Source: LMUY01 sp964245495 (GTDB taxonomy: Bacteria > Pseudomonadota > Alphaproteobacteria > Acetobacterales > Acetobacteraceae). Taken from it: a stretch of DNA of 5,627 bases. Under the pieces are notes generated by a model that did not search any database, was not told the DNA's origin, and saw only the letters and a list, made by a program, of their open reading frames with translations. The translations under genes and the position numbers were made by a program. The stretch lies in contig CAXTNC010000198.1 in assembly GCA_964245495.1 (NCBI GenBank), positions 1 to 5,627 of the forward strand, written 5' to 3'. Below are positions 1 through 5,506 of the stretch, piece after piece (within the stretch, counting starts at the first letter, position 1; each line of letters opens with the position of its first letter).

Positions 1-393
1 GGCGGTGGCCAGGGGGGGGCGCCGGTGGCCGGCAGCGTGGTGCGGGTGTTCGGCGAGCCGGGCGACGCCGGGCCGGCCATGGGGCTGTCCTACGGCGCGC
101 CGCCCGCTGCGCGCGTGTCCGCGCCATGCGGCGGGCGGGTGGTGTTCGCCGGCCCGTTCCGCTCCTTCGGGCAGCTGATGATCATTGATTGCGGCGGCGG
201 CGCGCATTTCGTGCTGGCCGGGCTGGACCGGCTGGACGTGGCGGTGGGCCGCCCCGTGCAGGGCGGCGAGCCGGTCGGCGTCATGCCGGCATGGGACCCG
301 CGCACGCCGGGAAACCGGCCCCTGCTGTACGTCGAGCTGCGCCAGGGCGGCCAGCCGGTGAATCCCGCGCCATATTTGCGCGCGCGCTCATGA
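1..393 (+). CDS. envC: Murein hydrolase activator EnvC-like, degenerate M23/LytM domain (3' end only)
   Basis: The frame is open from base 1, so the gene begins before the window; the 130 visible residues form the C-terminal LytM/M23 domain. Seen: a Pro-Val-x-Gly-x-Val-x-x-x-Phe-Gly entry motif, a strand ending RVVFAGPF, the FGQLMIID strand, the AGL turn, and the closing LLYVELRQGGQPVNP block typical of M23 proteins. The zinc ligands of active M23 peptidases are missing: the HxxxD position reads GLSYG, and the usual DHG reads DCGGG. Known for the family: E. coli EnvC has a similarly degenerate LytM domain and activates the amidases AmiA/AmiB during septal peptidoglycan splitting rather than cutting the wall itself. 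I infer the same periplasmic activator role here. It is the first visible gene of the envelope operon with ctpA. N-terminal coiled coils and the signal peptide would lie upstream and cannot be checked. A run of eight G at 12-19 lies in the first visible codons. Confidence 0.85.
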   Translation, partial: GGGQGGAPVAGSVVRVFGEPGDAGPAMGLSYGAPPAARVSAPCGGRVVFAGPFRSFGQLMIIDCGGGAHFVLAGLDRLDVAVGRPVQGGEPVGVMPAWDPRTPGNRPLLYVELRQGGQPVNPAPYLRARS

Positions 394-473
394 CGGTGGC
401 GGGAAGCGGCCCTATGTGGGACGATGCCGGACGACATGCGCCGGGATGGCGCGGAGGGGATAGGCAGGCATGA
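390..473 (+). CDS. Possible 27-aa bridging micro-ORF between envC and ctpA
   Basis: Its ATG overlaps the envC stop codon as ATGA at 390-393, and its TGA overlaps the ctpA start as ATGA at 470-473, so it fills the intergenic gap exactly in one frame. The predicted peptide starts MTVAGSGPMW and ends RGGDRQA; it has no signal peptide, membrane segment or motif I recognise. There is no Shine-Dalgarno sequence just before its ATG, so translation would depend on ribosomes terminating at envC. The ctpA ribosome binding site lies inside its last codons. It could be a translational-coupling leader or chance. I have no homology evidence for it. Confidence 0.25.
   Translation: MTVAGSGPMWDDAGRHAPGWRGGDRQA
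453..459 (+). promoter_or_regulatory. Ribosome binding site of ctpA
   Basis: GGAGGGG lies ten bases upstream of the ATG at 470. It supports this start over other in-frame starts, and the residues that follow form a plausible export signal. Confidence 0.65.
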
Positions 474-1852
474 AGTTCCGTTCCGGGCTGCTCGTTGGCG
501 CAGCCTTCCTCGCCGGTGTCTCCGTCGGCCCCGCCACCGGCGTGTTCACCGGCCGGGGCTGGCCCGTGCAGCAGGCCTTGGCGCAGGACAGCCGGGGCGA
601 CACCTATCGGCTGCTGCAGCTGTTCGGCGACGTGTTCGACCGCATCCGGGCGGAGTACGTGGAGCCGGTCAACGACCGTGACCTGATCGAGAACGCCATC
701 AACGGCATGCTGACCGGGCTTGACCCGCACAGCTCCTACATGAACGCCAAGGCGTTCAAGGACATGCAGGTGCAGACCCGCGGCGAGTTCGGCGGCCTCG
801 GCTTGGAGGTCACGCAGGACGGCGGCATCATCAAGGTCATCTCCCCGATCGACGACACGCCTGCATCCCGGGCCGGCATCAAGTCCGGCGACCTGATCAC
901 CACCATCGACAACGCCACGGTGCAGGGCATGTCCCTGAACGACGCGGTGGACAAGATGCGCGGCCCGCCCAACAGCAGCATCCGGCTGGTGCTCAAGCGC
1001 GAGGGGATCGACAAGCCGGTCGAGCTGACCCTGCAGCGCGAGCTGATCCACATCCAGGTCGCCAAAAGCCACCTGGAAGGCGACATCGGCTACGTGCGGC
1101 TGACCCAGTTCAACGAGCAGACCGACGCCGCCCTGCGCGCCGCCGTCGCCAAGTTCCGCCAGCAGGTCGGCGACCGGCTGGAGGGCATCGTGCTCGACCT
1201 GCGCAACAACCCTGGCGGCCTGCTGGACCAGGCCATCTCCGTGTCCGATGACTTCGTCAACCAGGGCGAGATCGTTTCCACCCGCGCCCGCCACTCGGAC
1301 GACAGCCAGCGCTGGAACGCCAAGCCCGGCGACATCGCCGGCGGACTGCCGATCGTGGTGCTGACCAACAGCGGCAGCGCGTCCGCCAGCGAGATCGTGG
1401 CGGGGGCGCTGCAGGACGACCACCGCGCGGTCATCCTGGGCGAGCGCACCTTCGGCAAGGGTTCGGTGCAGACGGTGATCCCGCTGCCGGGTAACGGTGC
1501 CATGCGGCTGACGACGGCGCGCTACTACACGCCGTCCGGACGCTCCATCCAAGGTCTCGGCATCGCGCCCGACATCCCCGTGGCCGAGAGCCGGACGGAG
1601 GTGGCGCATTTCGGCCCGGAACGCGAGGCGGACCTGAACCACATCATCACCAACCAGGGCGGCACGCCGCCCGCGGCGGGCGCCGGGCCGCGCACGGACC
1701 TGCCGGCGATCGCCGCCACCATCCCCAAGCTGCCGCCGGAAACCTGGCCCGCCTTCGACGCAGCCAAGCCGGACACCGACTTCCAGCTGCAGCAAGGTCT
1801 GGTCGTCGTCCGCGCCATGGCGGCGCAGCAGCAGCGGCACGCCAACCGCTGA
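470..1852 (+). CDS. ctpA: S41 family C-terminal processing peptidase (CtpA)
   Basis: A 460-residue periplasmic serine protease that trims or degrades envelope proteins from their C-terminus. The N-terminus (MKFRSGLLVGAAFLAG) is a basic-hydrophobic export signal, and an ALA-Q site near residues 36-39 could be cut by signal peptidase I. Residues about 45-100 form the helical N-terminal part with the family motif LTGLDPHSSY (81-90). A PDZ domain follows at about 103-178, including EFGGLGLEV and the GIKSGDLI substrate-binding region. The S41 core covers about 190-370: LDLRNNPGGLL (242-252), then SGSASASEI with nucleophile Ser305, and ERTFGKGSVQ with general-base Lys330 and Gln334. The 25-residue Ser-Lys spacing equals that of E. 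coli Prc (Ser430/Lys455). The tail after about 375 is less conserved and rich in Pro and Ala. Length is normal for CtpA. In this family such proteases work with lipoprotein adaptors and control peptidoglycan hydrolases, which fits the EnvC-like gene upstream. The substrate here is unknown. The deacetylase gene starts one base after its stop. Confidence 0.96.
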   Translation: MKFRSGLLVGAAFLAGVSVGPATGVFTGRGWPVQQALAQDSRGDTYRLLQLFGDVFDRIRAEYVEPVNDRDLIENAINGMLTGLDPHSSYMNAKAFKDMQVQTRGEFGGLGLEVTQDGGIIKVISPIDDTPASRAGIKSGDLITTIDNATVQGMSLNDAVDKMRGPPNSSIRLVLKREGIDKPVELTLQRELIHIQVAKSHLEGDIGYVRLTQFNEQTDAALRAAVAKFRQQVGDRLEGIVLDLRNNPGGLLDQAISVSDDFVNQGEIVSTRARHSDDSQRWNAKPGDIAGGLPIVVLTNSGSASASEIVAGALQDDHRAVILGERTFGKGSVQTVIPLPGNGAMRLTTARYYTPSGRSIQGLGIAPDIPVAESRTEVAHFGPEREADLNHIITNQGGTPPAAGAGPRTDLPAIAATIPKLPPETWPAFDAAKPDTDFQLQQGLVVVRAMAAQQQRHANR

Positions 1853-1853
1853 C

Positions 1854-2864
1854 ATGCCCAGGCTGCCGGGTTGGCGGACGCTTGGCGTTGCCTGGCTCGC
1901 CGCCGCTGGGTTGACCGGCCTGGGCGCCGCGGCGCTGCAAGGGATGGGGCCTGGCGCCGTTCCTCCTCCGGCGTCGCACGTGGAGGCTGCCGTGACGGTG
2001 CTGCCGCCGGTTCCGGCGGCGCCAGCAGCTCCCTCGCGGTCCATCGCCGACCCGATCCCGGAGCCACAGGCAGCGCTGCTGCAGCCGGCGCCCGACTTCC
2101 CCGGCGCCATGCTGCCGCGCGCCGCCGCGGACGGGCAAACCTCCCTGCAAGCCTATGCCCGCCTGGCCGACCCGGCGGACAAGCGTCCCAGGGTGGCGAT
2201 GCTGGTCGTGGGTCTCGGGATGTCCAGCGCAGACACCCAAACAGCGATCGAGATGCTGCCGGCGGCGGTTTCCCTCGGCATCTCGCCCTACGCGCGCGAC
2301 GCCCAGGCCGTCGTGACGGACGCGCACGCCCGTGGCCACGAGGTGCTCGTCACCTTGCCGATGGAAAGCCAGGGTTACCCTCTGAACCAGTCCGGGCCGC
2401 GCGCGCTGATGACGGACGTTGACCCGGCGGACAACGCCCGCAACCTCCAATGGGCGCTGTCCCGGATGCAGGGCGAAGTTGGCGTGACCGGCGCCTCCGA
2501 CGGGCTGCGGGGCGAGCGCTTCGCCGAGGCTCCAGCCGCGTTCGGACCTGTTCTGCAGGAGCTGGCGGCGCGCGGGCTGCTCTACGTCGATCCGCGCCCA
2601 GGCGCGGCCGTGACCGGGGCGGCGGTGGACGTGTCAGCCGTGGTGGACGACCCGGCGGAGCGCGGGGCGATCGACGCGAAGCTGGCCGCGCTGGAGCAGC
2701 GGGCGCGGGACGAGGGCGCGGCGGTCGGGTTGGCCGGCCCGCTGCGCCCGGTGACGGTGGAGCGGATCGCGAGCTGGGCGCGTGGACTGGACGGGCGAGG
2801 CCTGGCGCTGGTGCCGGTCAGCGCCCTGGCTTCCCGGCCCGACTCGCGGGCCGCCACGCGATGA
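1854..2864 (+). CDS. Divergent polysaccharide deacetylase family protein (YibQ/DUF610 type)
   Basis: A 336-residue exported or membrane-anchored protein. A hydrophobic segment at about 9-30 follows a short basic N-terminus, then a Pro/Ala-rich linker to about residue 110. The NodB-like domain starts at RPRVAMLVVGLGMS (111-124), continues through LPAAVSLGISPYA (135-147) and HARGHEVLVTLPME (158-171) with GYPLNQSGP (174-182), and ends near residue 325. The order matches E. coli YibQ, but the metal-binding positions look lost: the IDD strand of YibQ is VVG, the GINNHMGS loop is GVTGASDG, and the GHPHP motif is GLAGPLRP. From memory, alphaproteobacterial members often show this VxGLG form. Catalysis is therefore doubtful, and a binding or structural role in the envelope is my inference. 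The start lies one base past the ctpA stop with no convincing Shine-Dalgarno sequence, so expression is probably translationally coupled. The stop overlaps the rppH start as ATGA. Confidence 0.88.
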   Translation: MPRLPGWRTLGVAWLAAAGLTGLGAAALQGMGPGAVPPPASHVEAAVTVLPPVPAAPAAPSRSIADPIPEPQAALLQPAPDFPGAMLPRAAADGQTSLQAYARLADPADKRPRVAMLVVGLGMSSADTQTAIEMLPAAVSLGISPYARDAQAVVTDAHARGHEVLVTLPMESQGYPLNQSGPRALMTDVDPADNARNLQWALSRMQGEVGVTGASDGLRGERFAEAPAAFGPVLQELAARGLLYVDPRPGAAVTGAAVDVSAVVDDPAERGAIDAKLAALEQRARDEGAAVGLAGPLRPVTVERIASWARGLDGRGLALVPVSALASRPDSRAATR

Positions 2865-3379
2865 GCAGCCTGCCTTACCGCCCGAACGTGGGCGCCGCCT
2901 TGTTCAACCGGCATGGCCAGGTGTTCGTCGGCCGCCGCGCCAGCCTGCCCGGGGCCGAGGGCGCTGCCGGCTGGCAGCTGCCGCAGGGCGGCATCGACCC
3001 TGGGGAGAGGCCGGAGGACGCGGTGCTGCGCGAGTTGGCGGAGGAGATCGGCACGCGCCGCGCCACCATCCTGGGCCAGCATCCGGATTGGCTGAGCTAC
3101 GACCTGCCGGCGCACCTGATCGGCAAGGCGCTCGGCGGCCGGTACCGCGGGCAGCGGCAGCGCTGGTTCGCCCTGCGCTTCGACGGGCAGGACTCCGACA
3201 TCCGGTTGGACGCCGATCCGCATCCCGAGTTCGCTGCCTGGCGCTGGGCGGAGCTGGCCGAGCTGCCGCAGCTGGGGCCGCCGTTCAAGCGGGCGACCTA
3301 CCAGGTCCTGGCGGCGTCGTTCGCGCGGTTCGCCGTTCAGGCCGACGCCGCACAGTCGAACAGCGCCATGAACCCGTAA
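2861..3379 (+). CDS. rppH: RNA pyrophosphohydrolase RppH (Nudix hydrolase)
   Basis: A 172-residue cytoplasmic Nudix enzyme. RppH removes pyrophosphate from the 5' triphosphate end of mRNA, leaving a monophosphate that promotes RNase E-dependent decay. Seen: the family N-terminus YRPNVGAALFN (6-16), GWQLPQGGID (37-46), and a complete Nudix box from Gly43 to Thr65 fitting G-x5-E-x7-R-E-x2-E-E-x-G, with Glu49, Arg57, Glu58, Glu61 and Glu62 present. Later RppH features are YRGQRQRWFALRF and the FKRATYQ block near the end. The start is fixed by the ATGA overlap with the deacetylase stop and by homology; in-frame codons upstream only translate the deacetylase in another frame. The last 14 codons run antisense to the 3' end of the multicopper-oxidase remnant, so the tail (ending SNSAMNP) may be a recent extension. 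Sitting at the end of an envelope operon is, as far as I recall, a common alphaproteobacterial arrangement. Confidence 0.95.
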   Translation: MSSLPYRPNVGAALFNRHGQVFVGRRASLPGAEGAAGWQLPQGGIDPGERPEDAVLRELAEEIGTRRATILGQHPDWLSYDLPAHLIGKALGGRYRGQRQRWFALRFDGQDSDIRLDADPHPEFAAWRWAELAELPQLGPPFKRATYQVLAASFARFAVQADAAQSNSAMNP

Positions 3380-3672
3380 TCCATGTGCAACTGCTGATGG
3401 CAGTGGAACAGCATCAGGCCAGGGTTGTCGGTCACGAAACCCACCTCGGCCTCCTGGACCCGGGTGCCTTCCTCCTCCGCCCTGTCCACGTTCGGGGCAA
3501 GGCGTTGGCCCTCCCAGTGCAGCGCCTCGGGAGGGCCGGTGTCGTTGCGGATCGTGTGGTCGGCCTTGACTGCCGGCGCGGCTGCGTCCTGCGCCCAACC
3601 GCGGCCCGGCGACGATGCCGCGAGGGCCGGCGAGCTGCCAAGCTGAAGAAGGCTGCGCCGATCGAGTGACAT
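3337..3672 (-). pseudogene. Internally deleted multicopper oxidase remnant (laccase-like)
   Basis: An uninterrupted 111-residue frame holding three separate pieces of a multicopper oxidase. Residues 1-28 are a Tat-like leader (MSLDRRSLLQLG, ending GWAQ). Residues about 38-73 resemble the first cupredoxin domain: HTIRNDTGPPEALHWEG, then VDRAEEEGT, where intact relatives usually read HWHG and VDGAxEEGTP. Residues 78-107 are the C-terminal copper site, DNPGLMLFHCHQQLHMDYG, with His90, Cys91, His92 and His96 of HCHxxxH. Intact bacterial enzymes of this type have roughly 450-500 residues, so most of three domains is gone, including the HxH pair of domain 1 and the HxxHxH of the last domain. His to Glu at residue 54 removes a trinuclear-cluster ligand. 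It cannot be a working oxidase on its own; I infer a pseudogene made by internal deletions, though no stop or frameshift is present. Upstream of the chosen ATG there is a weak G-rich stretch. The frame stays open to 3858, but the added residues show no family similarity. It is convergent with rppH and overlaps it by 43 bases. Confidence 0.8.
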
Positions 3673-3800
3673 GGAAGCCCCACGGGCATTGTTCACGCTG
3701 AGATGGGGACAGCGCACTTGAGCGCCGCTCAGGCCCCGGGTCGGCGCCCCGCCGCCGCTTGGCAGGAACACCGCATGGAAGGCAGCGAACTCTCGCATCC

Positions 3801-3828
3801 GTCCTGCGCCAGGACAGCCTGTCCGCAG
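3801..3828 (-). terminator. Overlapping hairpins after the TetR gene, possible terminator
   Basis: Just past the TetR stop (- strand), GTCCTG-cgc-CAGGAC (3801-3815) forms a six-pair hairpin with a three-base loop. GGACAG-c-CTGTCC (3812-3824) forms a second dyad sharing bases with the first, and an outer CTGCG/CGCAG pair (3804-3808/3824-3828) can extend the second. No T-run follows on the - strand, so an intrinsic terminator is uncertain. The rest of the 161-base gap 3673-3833 shows only a short TGAGC-gcc-GCTCA hairpin (3719-3731) and no convincing promoter for the oxidase remnant. Confidence 0.35.
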
Positions 3829-3833
3829 TTGGA

Positions 3834-4424
3834 TCAAACCTTCCCAAAGCTGCGGCATGCGGCGGCGATGACGGCGCTGAGGCGGTGCACGGCCGCGCGG
3901 TAGTCTGTTTCGTCCTGCGCTTCGTGCTTGAGGCCGGCAGCAACGATGGCCAGGAAGGCGCCGAAGCCTTCTGCCCCGTTGAACACGCTCAGGTCGGCGC
4001 CGGCGCTCTCCGCCTCGCGCGCGCGCTGGGTCAGCAGCACCTTGAAACGCTCGTCCAGGTCTTGGCCGTGGGTGCGCGCGAGGTCGGCCTCGGCCGCCAA
4101 AAGGGCCGCGCCGTGGGGCGATGCGTGAAGCAGCCTGAAGAACATGAGGTCCTTGGCAAGGATCGTGGCCTCAAGGTTGTCGGCCAGGCTGGCCGCAGGC
4201 TGCCAAGCCGCCTGCGCCAGCTCCAGCGCCCGCTCGACAAGCCAGCGGGCGATGGCCTTGGAAAGGGCCTGCTTGTCGCAGAAGCGCAGATACAAGGTTG
4301 CACGCGAGATGCCGGCCTCGGCCGCCACGTCAGCCATGCTGGTGCGCCGCAAGCCTTGGCGGCCAAACAGGGTCAAGGCGGCATGGATGACTCGCGCGGT
4401 GACATTGTCGGACTGATTTGACAT
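3834..4424 (-). CDS. TetR/AcrR family transcriptional regulator
   Basis: A 196-residue cytoplasmic DNA-binding repressor-type protein of usual family length. The N-terminal domain is clear: VIHAALTLFGRQGLRRTSM (12-30) is helix 1 and its turn, ADVAAEAGISRATLYLRF (31-48) is the helix-turn-helix, and CDKQALSKAI (49-58) starts helix 4. The rest (about 60-196) is the helical ligand-binding and dimerisation domain, with no recognisable effector signature. The ATG at 4424 (MSNQSDNV) gives a family-typical N-terminus, yet no Shine-Dalgarno sequence precedes it; the bases before it are A-rich. Translation may be leaderless or inefficient. The gene diverges from the reductase gene with 47 bases between the starts, the classic layout for a TetR regulator controlling its neighbour and itself. 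Regulation of the reductase is inference from this layout. The oxidase remnant lies 161 bases downstream on the same strand and could be read through from here. Confidence 0.93.
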   Translation of the reverse strand: MSNQSDNVTARVIHAALTLFGRQGLRRTSMADVAAEAGISRATLYLRFCDKQALSKAIARWLVERALELAQAAWQPAASLADNLEATILAKDLMFFRLLHASPHGAALLAAEADLARTHGQDLDERFKVLLTQRAREAESAGADLSVFNGAEGFGAFLAIVAAGLKHEAQDETDYRAAVHRLSAVIAAACRSFGKV

Positions 4425-4446
4425 TTTAAGTCCATTTTGTCTAGCC
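4410..4446. promoter_or_regulatory. Candidate TetR operator and divergent promoter region
   Basis: An AT-rich island in very GC-rich DNA. Two imperfect dyads overlap: GGACT (4410-4414) with AGTCC (4429-4433), and GACA (4420-4423) with TGTC (4438-4441). The hexamer CATTTT repeats at 4422 and 4433, 11 bases apart, about one helical turn. A smaller GACATTGTC dyad lies at 4401-4409 inside the regulator gene. TTGACA at 4418-4423 could be a -35 box for the reductase with CTAGCC (4441-4446) as a poor -10 at 17 bases, and it overlaps the TetR start codon. A regulator bound here would cover both starts. Function is inferred from position and symmetry only. Confidence 0.45.
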
Positions 4447-4460
4447 TCTCGGGCGTTGCA

Positions 4461-4466
4461 AGGAGG
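4461..4466 (+). promoter_or_regulatory. Ribosome binding site of the SDR reductase
   Basis: A perfect AGGAGG five bases before the ATG at 4472 fixes the reductase start. It is the strongest Shine-Dalgarno sequence in the window, in contrast to the absent one of the divergent regulator. Confidence 0.85.
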
Positions 4467-4471
4467 CTCAC

Positions 4472-5506
4472 ATGGCAGATCGAGGTCTGGTGCTCGTAAC
4501 CGGAGGTTCAGGCTACATCGCCGCTTTCTGCATCGCGCAGTTGCTGAACGAAGGCTGGCGCGTGCGAACGACGGTTCGAAGCCTGTCACGCGAGGCAGAG
4601 GTGCGGACGACGCTCGGCAAGCTGTGCAAGGCAGGCGATCGGCTGGATGTGATGAGCGCCGACCTGAACGCCGACATCGGCTGGCGGGAGGCTGCGCGCA
4701 ACTGCGACTACGTCCTTCATGTCGCCTCCCCGCTGCCTTCCAGCAACCCGAAGGACGACGACGAGCTGGTGCGCCCTGCGCGGGACGGGGCATTGCGCGT
4801 CCTTGCCGCTGCGCGCGACGAGGGAGTGCGGCGCGTGGTGATGACCGCCTCGACCGCCGCGGTCGCCTATGGCCACGGGGGGCGGGAAACGCCGTTCACC
4901 GAAGCGGACTGGTCCGACGAGACCAACCGGGCGGACAGCTCCGCCTATGAGCGGTCGAAGACCATCGCCGAGCGGGCGGCGTGGGACTGGCTGAAACGGG
5001 AGGGGGGCGCGCTTGAGCTGGTGACGATCAACCCGGGCGCCGTGCTGGGGCCGGTTCTCGGGCGGGACTTCTCCGCCTCGATCGACATCGTCAAGCGGCT
5101 GATGGATGGTTCGTTGCCTGGGCTGGCGAAATTCGGCTGGCCCCTGGTGGACGTGCGCGACATCGCGGACCTGCACTGCCGTGCGATGCTGGCGCCGAAG
5201 GCCGCGGGGCAGCGCTACATCGGCGCCGGGCCGTTCTACTGGATGGCGGACGTGGCGCGCGTGCTGAGGGAGCGCGTTCCGCAGCTCGCCAAGCGGGTGC
5301 CGCGCCGCGCCTTGCCGAACTGGGTGGTGCGCCTGTCCGCGATCGTCGATCCGGTCGTGCGGGACCGGCTGTACGAGCTGGCCAAGCGGCGTCCGGTCTC
5401 GTCCGACAAGGCCAGGCGGGAGCTTGGCTGGACGCTGAGGTCCAACGACGACGCCATCGTCGCCACGGCGGAAAGCTTGCTGGCTGAGGGTGTGGTCAAG
5501 GCCTGA
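4472..5506 (+). CDS. NAD(P)-dependent extended SDR, dihydroflavonol-4-reductase/aldehyde reductase-like
   Basis: A 344-residue cytoplasmic oxidoreductase of the extended short-chain dehydrogenase fold. The cofactor motif TGGSGYIA (10-17) fits the TGxxGxxG/A pattern of extended SDRs. Arg32 and Arg36 follow beta-2 (VRTTVRSLSR), which suggests NADPH preference. Further family marks are DLNAD (64-68), YVLHVASPLP (80-89), MTASTAAV with catalytic Ser127, Tyr159 and Lys163 of YERSK, the NPGAVLGP loop (187-194) and VDVRDIADLH (226-235). The LGW near 318-320 is the usual C-terminal end of epimerase/DFR folds. These enzymes reduce aldehydes or ketones, including methylglyoxal-type and 2-hydroxyketone substrates; the substrate here cannot be told from sequence. 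The divergent TetR gene suggests induction by a small molecule, perhaps the substrate or a toxic aldehyde (inference). It stands alone as a single-gene unit on its strand, and no second gene follows within the window. Confidence 0.93.
   Translation: MADRGLVLVTGGSGYIAAFCIAQLLNEGWRVRTTVRSLSREAEVRTTLGKLCKAGDRLDVMSADLNADIGWREAARNCDYVLHVASPLPSSNPKDDDELVRPARDGALRVLAAARDEGVRRVVMTASTAAVAYGHGGRETPFTEADWSDETNRADSSAYERSKTIAERAAWDWLKREGGALELVTINPGAVLGPVLGRDFSASIDIVKRLMDGSLPGLAKFGWPLVDVRDIADLHCRAMLAPKAAGQRYIGAGPFYWMADVARVLRERVPQLAKRVPRRALPNWVVRLSAIVDPVVRDRLYELAKRRPVSSDKARRELGWTLRSNDDAIVATAESLLAEGVVKA

Noticed and set aside
12..19. Run of eight G as a possible frameshift site in envC
   Set aside because: The frame before and after the run is open and encodes a Gly-rich linker leading directly into the LytM domain, so nothing indicates a shift; too little upstream sequence is visible to test it.
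281..2110. A 609-codon open frame on the - strand across envC, ctpA and the deacetylase gene
   Set aside because: It lies antisense to well-supported genes and its translation has no domain signature. In DNA with this GC-rich third position, stop codons are rare in that frame, so it is a shadow.
2450..3379. A longer + strand frame that would extend rppH upstream by 137 codons
   Set aside because: The upstream part is the deacetylase gene read in another frame, very rich in Arg and Gly. The ATGA overlap at 2861 and the RppH N-terminal motif mark the real start.
3390..3404. Hairpin ACTGC-tgatg-GCAGT just after the rppH stop as a terminator
   Set aside because: The stem has only five pairs, there is no T-run, and it falls in the conserved HCHxxxH codons of the opposite strand, which explain the sequence.
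3673..3858. N-terminal extension of the oxidase remnant from an ATG at 3858
   Set aside because: The extra residues have no oxidase similarity and would bury the Tat-like leader; this start also lies inside the TetR gene.
2582..3943. A 453-codon - strand frame across the deacetylase and rppH genes
   Set aside because: It is antisense to rppH with a clear Nudix box and runs through the oxidase remnant and the TetR end in other frames; no protein-like motif is visible.
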